NCBI GenBank assembly: GCA_000697665.1
Contig: KL197750.1
Location: 202,778-266,777 of the forward strand
DNA: 64,000 nt
Direction: 5' to 3'
DNA from: Jaapia argillacea MUCL 33604
Lineage: Eukaryota > Basidiomycota > Agaricomycetes > Jaapiales > Jaapiaceae
This document shows, in pieces, positions 26,925-37,350 of the stretch. Each line of letters begins with the position of its first letter. The first letter of the stretch is position 1. A program made the position numbers and the translations under genes. The notes beneath the pieces are model-generated. The model ran no database searches. It had not been told where the DNA came from and worked only from the letters and a program-made list of their open reading frames with translations.

Positions 26925-26932
26925 TACTTATA
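26925..26932 (-). promoter_or_regulatory. Possible TATA box of the GMC gene
   Basis: The minus strand reads TATAAGTA about 140 bp upstream of the start at 26787. Confidence 0.35.
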
Positions 26933-27896
26933 CCACTCAATAGGCAAAGTGGACTTCTCAAAGTTTCGACGTTGTTCCGACACTGAGTATCGCAAGCGAC
27001 GCCCATCAACTTTCCACCGACATCGGGTATAAGCAAAAGCCAATTTGGAGACCTGGGCAGGTGGACGGGTGTACTCGGCCGCGGTGAAGTAGATCCACAT
27101 CCAGCTACGCGCGCGTCTAGTATGGACAAAGAGTGTGGGGTCTACCGCTTCGAAAAAGGGGTGAGACGAGTCGAACAGCATGATTCCAACAAGTACCGAT
27201 CAGAGTTCCATTGGTAGAACCGAGCAGGGAGGATAGAGGGTGAGGGAGTCGATTAACGACAATGCATCCACCATGCATCCGATATCCAAAGCGTCCGATG
27301 TTGGAGAACCAAGGTCGGTTGCGATTCGGGGGAAGGATGTGGATGTGGAGTCGAATGATGAAATCAAATCCGATCTACAATGGAGAGTGACTGATATCTG
27401 ATAACGACCCTGATGCCGTCTCGCCAGCAATTCGGGGATAGAGGAGAGTTGGAGTCCAAACCCACCTGCGGTTCCGACCACCGTTCGATTCGGATATACC
27501 AGGTGCCAAGCGGTTAAAATTTGACATGGACGGATAGACCAGCATAGACCTCGAGAGATGATATCGATGCGACGACGGAAGGAAAGGAGATGGTTGTCAG
27601 TGTGTGAACGATAGGCAAGGCACAGAGGAGAAGAAGTGAGCACAGGAACGAACCGAGTTGTCGGCTAGGCGGGTGGCGCAAACTGACTTTTTGACTCCGA
27701 CATCTATCCCCGATCGTTAACCCACCTCAAACCCAATGCCGTTACACTCCACAGCGCCAACTCTCTTCCAATTCTTTCTCCACCCGCTCATACCAGTAAA
27801 TAAAAAGGTCTCCAAAATGGCTCATCAAACCATCCAACCAACTACATCTCCCAACAACAACCCAACAACCTCTCTCAACCACATCCTCATCTCACA
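26933..27896. other. Divergent intergenic region (GMC / SDR)
   Basis: The two enzyme genes diverge from this region of almost 1 kb. The minus-strand open frame at 27200-27643 (about 147 codons) has no recognisable domain. A TATA-like taaataaaaa lies about 100 bp before the SDR start. Confidence 0.4.
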
Positions 27897-28764
27897 ATGT
27901 CTCTCACCGGCAAAGTCGCAATCGTCACTGGTTCCTCCCGATCCATCGGCGCATCCATCGCCAAACGCCTAGCAGCAGACGGAGCAAACGTCATAGTCAA
28001 CTACGTCTCCAACTCTTCCGCCGCAGACGAAGTCGTCGAATCCATCAACGCCAAAGGTCCAGGAAAAGCAGTCGCCGTCAAGGCTGACGTTTCTGGTATC
28101 TCGGGCGCGAAACTTTTATTGGACGAGTCGATAAAGGCTTTTGGGAAGTTGGATATCTTGGTTCTGAATGCTGGGATTATGGGGAGTAAAGTGTTGGCTG
28201 ATGTTGATGAGCAATTCTTCGACTCGCATTTCAACATCAACGTGAAGGGACCTTTGTTCCTCACCAAAGCTGCTGCTCCTCTCATGACCGAAGGTAAGCC
28301 CCACCATCTTCTCCCCACCATCGCAGAATACTCATCCAAACTCTAACCACAGGTTCCCGAATCATCTACTTCTCAACAACCCTAACAAACGCCTCCGCCG
28401 TCCTCCCCAACGCCCTCATCTACGTAGCATCCAAAGCCGCTGTCGAACAATTCGCCCGAGTCTTAGCCAAAGACCTCGGCTCCCGCGGCATCACAGTCAA
28501 CACTGTCTCCCCAGGTCCAGTCGACACACCACTCTTCCGCCAAGGAAAAACGGAACAACAAATTAACTTCATCGCGGGTTTGAACCCTGCGAAACGGTTA
28601 GGACAGGTTGATGAGATTAGTCCTGTTGTTGCGTTCCTTGCTAGCCCCGATGCTGGATGGATTAATGGACAGAATATTAGGGTTAATGGGGTGAGTTATT
28701 TGTGTGATCATTCGATCTGTGAGCGTGTACTGATGGCCTTTGATTTTAGGGCTTTGTCGTTTAG
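27897..28764 (+). CDS. Classical short-chain dehydrogenase/reductase
   Basis: This is a soluble NAD(P)-dependent oxidoreductase of the classical SDR family. MSLTGKVAIVTGSSRSIG carries the TGxxxxxG cofactor motif, LVLNAGIMG the structural NAG, and NALIYVASKAAVEQFARVLA the catalytic YxxxK with the preceding serine in IIYFSTTLTN. PGPVDTPLF follows. An intron at 28294-28352 splits GS of EGSRI. A second intron (donor gtgagt after RVNG) leads to the last codons GFVV and stop at 28764, so the gene ends here although the unspliced frame stays open to 28954. The product is about 250 residues, normal length. Arg after the cofactor motif and N at the end of beta-2 suggest an NADP preference, weakly. The substrate is unknown. 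Confidence 0.86.
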
Positions 28765-29448
28765 GATTTTGTTGTTGGGTCCTTTTCGTGTCATTTTAGA
28801 AGCATATTTATCAGATAGCTACGAATTTTCTCGGTCAATGTACAATTGCAGCATCAATGCATCTTTTCAGTCACTCTCCCTCGAGTCCCATCCACCGAAC
28901 GAAAACTATGTAGTTCAGATGGACTCCGCTACTTACACAGTTACAGTAAATTGAACATTGCCGCGCGCACCGTTCCGACACTCTGTGAACCGTAATCTAA
29001 GGGATAGATATGAATCCTATGTATCCGATATGAGAACGACGCCAATCATGTTCAGACTCGGAGAATAATCCCTTTTCCTCCAAATTTCTTGGTCAATCAG
29101 ACTCGTTGTCCTCCTACTCAGCATCTTCTTACCCATGGTCCAGATGCTACCTATTTCTACATACTCGGTAACTTGGGACGTTCGCCAAGGCTCCTTAACT
29201 TGAAACTCGATCACATCCCAGTTCGATCTCCGGTAACTCCTGTTGTAAATCCGATTTATTATCTGTTGCGGCATTGCCGTATGTCAGATATAACATGCGA
29301 GTTTGTAGTTCTACAGATGCGCGAGTCCGTGAGTGTCGATCCATACAAAGGCCGGTAACTCCTGCCTCTTCCTCCCTCGTATTTTACTTGACGAGATCTT
29401 GTTAGAATTTCCAGCGAGGAATGGTTCACCGTCTGGATGTGAGGGGGT
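28765..29448. other. Probable site of lost 5' exons of the ferric reductase
   Basis: A ferric reductase should have its N-terminal membrane and heme-binding segments here, but I cannot recognise them. Short frames with hydrophobic pieces (RLVVLLLSIFLPM on + near 29100) might be remnants. There is no intact gene. Confidence 0.35.
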
Positions 29449-31461
29449 ATGTTTGCCCTCGTAGGATTGTCCATGCTTTGCATTGTTTCCATCCGACCAA
29501 TATGCGCGACTCGATACGAATTATTCTTCTACTCATTTCGCACTCGTTCTGTAAGTTCACTCAACTACATTTCCCCCCTCCAACCACGCGTTGTGCCGTT
29601 CTGTACTTGATGTTCGACGTAGTCCGTTGCAGACTCTTCCTAATCGGCGGATACTACCATACCAAAAAACCCAAGTACGTCTCCCTCCATTGCCTCATCC
29701 CCGTATTCTCGCATTAATCGATCATGCCATGTACCCCTCATAGTTACCACTCCTACATCTGGCCATATTTCTTAATCTGGGGCCTCGATAGATTCGTCCG
29801 AATTCTCCGCATGACGTTCTTCGCCCTCTCGTCCAAGTTCCGCCACTCCTCTACCTTGGCTGAATCTTCCGTATCCCTTCTCCCACCCCACCTCATGGGT
29901 CTCCAAATCCCTCGTCTATCGGGTTTCCATTGGTTCCCAGGCCGGAGCGCTTACCTCGTCCTTCCTGGAATATCAACGTTGCCTTTTGATGCGCTTCCCT
30001 TCTGGATTGCAAGTATCGACAGCTCTTCTTACGCGCCGAAAGTGAGGTCAGGACGAGGTGGCGATGGCGATGAGAAAAGGTCCATAATGTGGATGGGTTA
30101 AACAGCGAGTTTGGAGGGAAACTGGGTTTCCTCATTAATACCAGGCATGGATTTACGAAGGGGTTGCTCGACGTCGCGAGTGATGGAGTGGGAGAGGTAA
30201 AGGTCTAGGCATTCGTTGAAGGACCTTATGGGAACCCTCCCGATTTGAGAGATTACGAGACGATCGTCTTGGTTGCGGGTACGTCTCTGCTTCTTGGGGC
30301 AATTTTATTTGAAGTTGTTGATTAATAGTTTGCAGGAGGGTCCGGTGTTGCGAATTGTCTTTCGTTGTTCCTTGATGTAGTATCGTGCGTCTTTGGTTCT
30401 TTCCCTTACATATTTCCCAGTTTGGTGCTGACTACTACTGTACATTTTCGACCAACCCGGTGGGTCACAGGTCACAGGGCCCTCATCCTCGCCGTTTTGT
30501 GGCTTTGGTCACAGGTCACCAGGACCTCCGCCGGGTGTGACTGACCTTCCCACGGCCCAGCTTTCAATTTTTTTCGGCCCTGCGGGGCCCAACCGTGTTT
30601 ATTCTAGCTCCAGGAGTATTATAAAGCCAACAGAAACATTTGGGGCCCGATAGTGTGTCTTGGGGACCACACATACCACACCCGCTGCCACAAGTTTAAC
30701 CGTCGGTCACACGTCTCGAGCCACTCCGCCGCGGCGCCGCTTCGTGTCCAAGAGGTCACAGGTCACAACCCCCACCGTGTTGGTAGAAAATGTACAGTAC
30801 CTCTATGATGGGTCCCCATGTAGTCGCGGTAGGGAAGGATCGAATATCTGTTGCCAAGTCGTCGTCCTCTGGGCGATCAGGGACCAGAGTGAATCCTCCC
30901 AGTTTACCAGAATTCTCAATCTCGTCCTCACCTCCAAATTAGGTCACATATACTGGGTCGCCTCAGTCCACATACAAGCCTATGACAGATGCTCCCCCTT
31001 CTCTCCAAATCGCCGTCCTCATCAATGTCGCTGGTGCGCCTACCGAACTACCCCCATCAGTTCTAGATGCTTGGGAAGACAACTTGATACACGATGTTCC
31101 ATCTTCGTTGGGACCTCGGATCCCATACCCAGTTCAGGCTGAGAAATCGAGAAGCAAGAACTCATTGACTCCCTCTCTACTTGAGCTTCCCTGCGTTAGT
31201 GTCGACCGAGGTCGTTCAGACTTGAGGAGCATGTTGGGTGAGGAAGTGGAATGCGCAGAAGGGAGGATGTTTGCCAATAGTGAGGACAACTTCCATACCT
31301 GCCTAATTGACTCCCCGGAGTGGTTTCTGATTGAACGAACTCAAGGAATTTCGAGAGCGGTTCGCTCTGCACTTCGGGCTAACCCTTTCGGTGGTGATTC
31401 GGGGTTTTTGAGGGGAGGGCCGAGCGTAACCCTACATGTCGAATCGTTTGGGTATGCTTAG
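29449..31461 (+). pseudogene. Ferric reductase (FRE-type) pseudogene, 5'-truncated
   Basis: Ferric reductases are plasma-membrane flavocytochromes that reduce Fe(III) for uptake. The recognisable pieces in order are: MFALVGLSMLCIVSIRPI (membrane part), LFLIGGYYHTKK, YIWPYFLIWGLDRFVRILRM (last TM and linker), LMGLQIPRLSGFHWFPGRSA (FAD-binding HxPxxS-like region with SGFHW), GFLINTRHGFTKGLLD, AFVEGPYGNPPDL, VLVAGGSGVANCLSLFLDVV (NADPH-binding) and, after a long intron, VVVLWAIRDQ and SVTLHVESFGYA at the C-terminus. Damage: a frameshift near 30100 (MWMG stop versus LNSEFGGKLGF in the next frame), an in-frame TAG at about 30207 directly before AFVEGPYG, and a further frame change near 30980. The N-terminal heme-binding helices are not found. 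A MITE occupies one intron (30385-30823). Confidence 0.8.
30438..30797. mobile_element. MITE-like inverted-repeat element with TA flanks
   Basis: Both ends begin with CTGTACATTTTC, followed by one mismatch, then ACCAAC, one mismatch, and CGGTGG in inverted orientation, giving a terminal inverted repeat of about 27 bp. Each end is flanked by TA, as expected of a TA target-site duplication of Tc1/mariner-like (Stowaway-type) elements. The 360-bp interior has no coding capacity. It holds the motif ggtcacaggtcac near 30474, 30508 and 30755. It is therefore a non-autonomous element that needs a transposase from elsewhere. It lies inside an intron of the ferric reductase pseudogene. Without it that intron would be roughly 75 nt, normal for this genome. 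Confidence 0.75.
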
Positions 31462-33311
31462 AGCATGTACAACATGCCAGTATTAATGTCCTTCACAATG
31501 GGAGGTACATATGTGTGTGATCAATATTTGATTTAGAAGCCCGCTATCGAAGGGTATCAGAAAGTGGATTCTAGTAGAGGACCAAAGCAAGGGCATCGTG
31601 TAAGTATACAGACTGAACGTGAGACTTGAAAGAGGAAAAGGGGATGCCCCGATGGATTTTGGGACGGACGCTTGTGACGTGGGGACGGCTAGGCACCGGC
31701 AGAGAAAATTCCTCCAGGGCGAGAAAAAATAGAGGAGCGAACTGGGATGTACCAGATGAAGCAAAGACAATGGGCCTCTGGAATGTCCTCGTTTATCCAG
31801 TGCCCAATGTCTCTTGGTCGGGAATCCCAAGTCATCTGGATCATGACGTTCGTCGGGTCTTGGGGCGCGGCGCAGAGGTTCAACAGAATCTTACCCAAAG
31901 CTCCTGACGACCCTTGGAGGAGGCGAAGTGCGTGCGTATTGGGAGACCTTCCGGAGCTGGAATCCGTATGTCTGGTGAATGTCAGGATATTCCTCGTCGG
32001 GAGCCAAAGGGAAGGAATAGTGACGTTCCGACCACAGCTAGGGTTTCTGTAGTACTTCTAAAGAAGCCGAAAGATATACGGAACTTGATTGTCACTCCCT
32101 TTGTCGACGAAATCAACAAGGTCAATACTTAGTTCTGGTGTGCGCGGCGAGAACATGTGGTGCACTCGAAGCATTATTTCCTGCTCCTGCTCCTCCCCGG
32201 ACTTTGAAGCAGGGAGAACCCGAGGGACGCTCCCACTAACTTCCGGTTGGGGGGACACAATGAAGATGGCGTGTTGCCGCCTGTAGGTCGTCCTGGAAAC
32301 GTCGGGGAAGGGACCGCCTTCCATCGTCGGCTGAAAAGGAGGCGTAACGATCAAGAGCCTTGTTTAGTGCGCATCACCAATAGTTCGCTCTGGATAGCGG
32401 TTGAGACTTTTTTGGGGAACCTCCGTTTGTTCGGGCGGAGCTGTATAGTTTGAACCCCAGATTAATACTGTCAAATAACCGCTCGAAAGGAATGACGCAC
32501 AGGTATTTACCAACGAGCCGATAAGAAGGGATGATGCTGCTTAGTGTGAGTTCCATTCATCGGTGATTGAGAGGTGATTTCTTCATGCCCTAAGATGAAA
32601 TGGTGAGCGACGGCCCTAAGGGCCTCCCAAACGTGAAAATAAATGTCGATTGCTCCGATGTCAAACAGTTTTCTTTACCTTCTAGTTTATCCATTGAGTC
32701 CTCGACGTACGCTGCGGACGACGGTTCCTATTTGCGCTGATGGTGTGAAGTAGTCGTCTTGGTCTAGAAGTCGAACGCCGGCGGTAAGTTTGACTAGCAA
32801 GATTGCCACCTTGACAGAGAGAAATACCCTGGCAATCAACTGGGAAGACCCTGACAAAGTACCGACTGTGTTTGTGCCTTGATTGCTTTTCCAGATATCA
32901 CTTCAGGGTTGTAATCTGTATTAATCGCACTCACACTAGTTGGATGAAATTCTAGACGGGAGACACCGTGAAGTTCGGGGGAGGGGCCACAGCAACACCC
33001 GCCGTCGCCTCACGTGACCGCCGACGAGCTCTTTCATCCTTCCCAATTTGGAAAGTCCTTATGTTCCCAAAAAGGGCAATTTCTTTGTCTTGTCGAAGCT
33101 CTGCCACTGCCTGTCATCACATCGGTATTCAACGCTAATTAGCCTCCTCCTTGCCAAGAAGGATTCGATGCGATCAATGTATTCCTCGAATCTGTCCCGT
33201 TGACGTTTCTAGGTCGCCGGTTGCGGAGAAGCACTGGATTTGTAGGGACTGTCTTGGCGTCAAGCACATCGTCGCAATGTCCGTAAGGCCCCTGGACGAA
33301 CGGGCTGGGGA
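31462..33311. other. Gene-poor stretch, 1.85 kb
   Basis: Open frames of 60-115 codons exist on both strands (for example 31483-31830 minus and 31747-32052 plus), but none shows a domain or a splice chain. A plus-strand piece with LGDLPELESVCLVNVRIFLV near 31940 recalls leucine-rich F-box proteins and could be a remnant. Otherwise nothing is recognised. Confidence 0.35.
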
Positions 33312-33319
33312 TATAAATA
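33312..33319 (+). promoter_or_regulatory. TATA box of the small secreted protein gene
   Basis: The sequence TATAAATA lies about 130 bp upstream of the start codon at 33449 and is a perfect consensus, hinting at an inducible or strongly expressed gene. Confidence 0.55.
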
Positions 33320-33448
33320 CTGGTGAGGAAAAGCCTGGAATATCAAGTCGCTCAGCACTGCTCGACTAACCACTCCCTCTAACAAATTTCCTCCCATCCC
33401 TCACTTCGGGCTATAACCCATCACCCTCTCTCTAAACCATCAACCAAA

Positions 33449-33760
33449 ATGCAGTCCAACATGTTCCTCACCCTCTTTGCCATATTTGCTCTTCGTAAGA
33501 ATTTCTTTCTCCTCGTCTTCGTTAACCAACTGACTTGCTCGAAACTAGTCGCTGTGGCCGTGCCCTCATTCGCCGCCCCGATGCCCCAGAGCACCCCACC
33601 CCCACCACCCATCTGCCAGTATACCTGCACTAGGGATGGCGAACCTGGCTCCGACGCCGAGTTGTTGGCTAGAGAGCCTCAAGCAACTGCTGCCCCAATG
33701 ATGGTTAGGGAGCCCTTGGCTGCTCCCATCGATATCGTCGCCATGAACGAGCGGTTGTAA
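33449..33760 (+). CDS. Small secreted protein, unknown function
   Basis: The first exon MQSNMFLTLFAIFAL is joined across a 54-nt GT-AG intron to LAVAVPSFAAPMPQ, which together form a good signal peptide with a likely cut after SFA or AAP. The mature part has a run of prolines, two cysteines (ICQYTC), then two similar units, LLAREPQATAAP and MMVREPLAAP, and ends IDIVAMNERL. The spliced product is about 86 residues. No known family is recognised. The two REP-AAP units recall secreted repeat peptides, but there are no dibasic cleavage sites. The 3' half lies at the outer end of the left inverted-repeat arm. A nearly identical coding end, differing by one Val-to-Ala change in the visible part, occurs at the right edge of the window on the other strand. 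The conservation of frame suggests the gene is real and used. Confidence 0.7.
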   Translation: MQSNMFLTLFAIFALRKNFFLLVFVNQLTCSKLVAVAVPSFAAPMPQSTPPPPPICQYTCTRDGEPGSDAELLAREPQATAAPMMVREPLAAPIDIVAMNERL

Positions 33761-34362
33761 AAACCGGTATCAAGGACTAGTCGATGTGGGTCTTGTTGCC
33801 ATACCGAATTTCTCGTCGCTGAACAAGTAGTCCCGCTTTCTCTAGGTCCCCTACATTTAAGCCCACCTTCGTACCTCCGTAGGCGGAATTCTTCTTGAAA
33901 CACGCTCATTTCTGGATTCCGCATTGTTGTCTAGCTATCTTGCACTCGCTTTACTCATCGTCCTACATTCTACCCTCGCTTTGATTTTTCGCCGTGTCAA
34001 TTCCGGTGTATGTATCCTTTTCGCTTTCTCTTAGTTTCAGTTTCTCGTGGGGTTATGTTCGTTTTGACTAGAGGTTATTGGAAGTTTGCGGAATATCAAA
34101 TTATAACTGCATTCCAAAGCTTTGGAACGTTGTCTCAAACTCGAGCGCTGCAATAAGTTTCATAGTGCAAGGAATTCGGAAGTATCAAGAATTACCTACA
34201 TTCATATCCAGGACAACTTGATAGTCAAATTTGTGCTGAACAACTAATTTTTCCATCCCCTAACCATCCGAAGCGTAACGACTTTTTGTCGCAGAATCCA
34301 CGACGACGACCGTCTACGGAACCGATTTCCACACCTTGCTCGCCTGGGTCAAGACCGGTCTC

Positions 34363-34977
34363 CTCTGGATTTAATCATTACATGGTGAATCAGATTTCTG
34401 ATTCATCGATTTCCGACACAGAGACTGCGGTGTCGTCGACGACAACGAGCGCGACTATTTCGCCGCTGTGCTCACCGACATTCGTGCCGTTGTCATCATG
34501 TTTGTGGTGGGCGCTTCTCGGGAAATCCCGCATCAATCTTCGCCAACTAGAACCTTGGCACTACCCGAAATCGCTGGACTCGGCGATCAACAACCCTCCT
34601 TGATTTTTGTCAGCTTTCATCGACTTGGCGGTTTCTCGCTAAACCCGGGTTTTCAGCAGCAACTGGGCCTTCCCAATAGCATTATCCTTTGAACGTCGAG
34701 CCCTTTGTCTATCCTCTGGTGGGCTGGTGGTATCGGCCGAGTTGGAGAGTGATGGTGAATTTGACTAACGCGTTCTTCTGCCGTTGCACACCATCGTCCT
34801 CGCCACCTGTCAATCACAACTCGATCATTTCTCTTGTCTATCATCCCGCAAGGCATAAATCCTTGTTCTCCGACACACAAGCCCCAATAACCAATCCAGT
34901 TGATTTCTGCCATCAAAAGTTAGATGACGTCGCGATCTGGAGATTTTCGTGAACAAAGATATGGGCGCAGTCAAAGC
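34363..34977. other. Left-arm-only sequence, no gene recognised
   Basis: This is part of the segment missing from the right arm. Open frames of up to 105 codons (34286-34603) begin within the arm homology but show no domain. Confidence 0.35.
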
Positions 34978-35556
34978 AACATTACAGCGTCTTCGGAAAA
35001 CCTTGACATTGCGCGTTTTCGTTTTCTGAAAAAGAAAATTCATAAAGGGCCGCTGGTCAACTCGACTGCCCAATTCCACGCTAGCGAGGTATTGCCGCTG
35101 TCAGAGCTGACATCCGCTGGCAGCAACGGTTACGAGAAGGCGAGTAAGCGAAGAGACGTTGTGGACGTCCGCAGGACCTGTGGCTGGGTTCCCAGTAAAC
35201 AGTAAACTATCCACGGTTGACTATTGCTGCACTTATAGCCTCTCAAAAAATTATAGTAGCTCTGGTTTCTATCCTAGATCAATGACGTGTAATTTTACAC
35301 AAGGATTATACACGTTTTGTGCCGTTTTGCAAAGGGCCTTTCGTCTGCACACTACAGTCCCACAAAGACCAAGTTGGTCCATGGCCGTCCATGGCCACTG
35401 GGCAGGACTTCAGCCACATCAACTTCTCTGACGCCGGCAATGCCATGTTAGCCTGAAATCGGGCAATTGAGTTGAGCAGTGGCCCTTTATGAATTTTATT
35501 TTTCAGAAAACAAAAGCACGCAATGTCAAGGTTTTCCGAAGACACTGTAACGGGAG
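34978..35556. repeat. Foldback element with about 130-bp inverted repeats
   Basis: The stretch from about 34978 to 35110 (ttacagcgtcttcggaaaac onward) reappears as its reverse complement at about 35421-35556, both containing ttcataaagggcc and ctcaact blocks with scattered differences. The centre of about 310 bp is non-coding. The whole could fold into a long hairpin and looks like a MITE or foldback transposon. No clear target-site duplication is visible. It ends 17 bp before the start codon of the NADAR gene, so it forms that gene's promoter and leader region. Confidence 0.65.
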
Positions 35557-35572
35557 GTACACAACGGATACG

Positions 35573-37350
35573 ATGGAGCCCGTCTCGATCTCCGGCTCTG
35601 CTCCTGTGAGAAAGAAGACGAGGAAAGGGAAGGAGAAGGTAGCGAATGGGTACAATCTCGGTGTGTCCCCCCAGAATGGACATCAAACCAATGGATTTTA
35701 CCTGCCTCCGCCGCACGCGTTGAGCGGTTATCCAAATACCATGTGTACGTCTTCACGTTGGGCATTGTGCCACACGATATCAAACGACGTCCGTATCCGT
35801 TGCTCAAACCGGTCCAGTTCCTGCAAGTGGAGACCCACCACCACCTCCAGATGAGCCTGGTGATCAGCCACAGTTCCCACCAGTTTTCATCCCGACTATG
35901 CGTCTCGGACGCCCATCCCAAGACTCGCTCCGCCGACAATCAACGACGATGAAGGGACATCAAGCTAGCGGGTTTTACCTACCTCCGCCACCCGCGTTGA
36001 ACGGTTATCCATATAGAACGCGTACGTCATTGACGTTGGGCATTATTCTACACGATATCTGGGACTGACAGTATTCGTGATAGACCCACAAGGACACCAG
36101 TACACTTATCCACAGGTTTCATATTCCCAACCACAAGCCGCCCATACCGCACGACATCAGCAAACGATCTTCATTCCCATTCCCCAAAACGGTCCAGACA
36201 CTGTGTTGCCTACGAGTAGCGTCCTACATCCTCTAGCTAAGCCTGGCGATCAGCCACAGTTCCCACCAGGTTTCGTCCCAACTCTGCCTCCGCAACCCCC
36301 GTCCCAAAACCCACGCGGCCGACAATCAATGGCGATGAATGGGCACCAAGCCAACAGATTTTACATACCTCCGCCACACCCGTTGAACGGCTATCCATAT
36401 AGAATGTGTATGTCTTGACGTCGGGTATTATGCAACACGATATTTGGGACTGATGATATTCGTGATAGACCCACAGGGACAGCACTACGTTTATCCGCAG
36501 CTGTCGTATTCCCAACACCAAGCTCAGGCTCAGGAACAATGTCAAGCACAAGCCGCCCATCAGACCCCCGGACGTCCGCTAAAGATGTCCTGGCCCGTTC
36601 CCCCAACCGGTTTAGACGCTGCGGTATGTGCAAGGGGCGTCCTACTTCCTCCAGGTGAACCTGGTGATCATCCACAGTTCCCGCCAGGTTTCGTCCCAAC
36701 CATGCCTCCTGAACGCACATCCCGGCGCCCACGTGGCCGACAATCTGGGCCATCGAATGTCAACCAATCAAGTCGTGGCCCATCGACTCCCCCCTACCTC
36801 CTCACGCCACCACTAACGTTTAGTCAACCACCGATTCGTTTTTCCTGGGACTCATCGTTCAAGTCTTTCCTTCCAAATTCCAGCCACAGGATCTTATACA
36901 GGAACCAACTATTCCCTACGATGTTGCATCTTTTGCAGGCTTTCAAGTTGTTTGACGACAGAGAGGATTTGCCGGAACATCTCAGGTTGTGCGGCGAGGT
37001 TGCTATTACGGGCAACAATTCGCCGCGTTTGGAGGATTTGGCGAGGCCTGATAGGGGCATGCACGTCCTTGATTGGGTAAGCATCTGAGTGTCTCCGTTC
37101 ATCTGGATCGTTCATCATCATGGTCACTCATTTACTAATACTTGGCAAATAGATGGACGAAGCACTGTACCTCAAATTTACGCAGCACCCTGAACTTCGC
37201 GAGCTTCTCCTCAACACTGGATCGGCAGATCTCGTCTTCGTCTCGATGACGGACTCGTTATGGGGAGAGGGTCCGGACGGCCGAGGCAACTTCCTGGGAA
37301 AGGCGTTGATGGGGTTGAGGCAGCGGTTCCGGATAGAGATGAGTGGTTGA
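35573..37350 (+). CDS. NADAR-domain (YbiA/DUF1768-like) protein with repeated Pro/Gln-rich exons
   Basis: NADAR proteins are glycosidase-like enzymes acting on N-glycosidic or ADP-ribose-type substrates; some bacterial members reverse ADP-ribosylation of guanine. The start MEPVSISGSAPVRKKTRKGK opens a basic leader. Three copies of a Pro/Gln-rich module follow (PGDQPQFPPGFVPT, then GRQS and MNGHQANRFYIPPPHPLNGY), separated by introns with donor gtacgt and acceptor gtgatag. The NADAR fold follows: PIRFSWDSSFKSFLPNS, LFPTMLHLLQAFKLFDD, and after an intron MDEALYLKFTQHPELRELLL, DSLWGEGPDGRGNFLGKALM, all hallmarks of the family. It ends FRIEMSG. The N-terminal repeats are probably disordered. The first intron region of module A is degenerate, so the exact 5' splicing is uncertain. 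It lies wholly in the left arm of the inverted duplication. Confidence 0.75.
35680..36740 (+). repeat. Three tandem copies of an exon-intron module in the NADAR gene
   Basis: A unit of about 386 bp beginning with ggacatcaa(g/a)cca and encoding FYLPPPHALxGYPYR, followed by an intron and the exon DPQGHQYTYPQ to PPGFVPTxP and GRQS, occurs at about 35680, 35953 and 36339. The first copy has lost about 110 bp around the intron acceptor and exon start. The introns are duplicated with the exons, so the repeat arose by tandem DNA duplication. Confidence 0.75.

Noticed and set aside
28764-28954. Continuation of the SDR reading frame
   Set aside because: A good donor (gtgagt) after RVNG and an acceptor 60 bp later give the usual SDR end GGFVV and stop. 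The longer frame reads through the intron and then lacks family similarity.
30200-30212. Possible mini-intron removing the TAG in the ferric reductase
   Set aside because: The GT-AG pair around the stop is only about 14 nt apart, too short to be spliced, and a frameshift lies upstream in any case.
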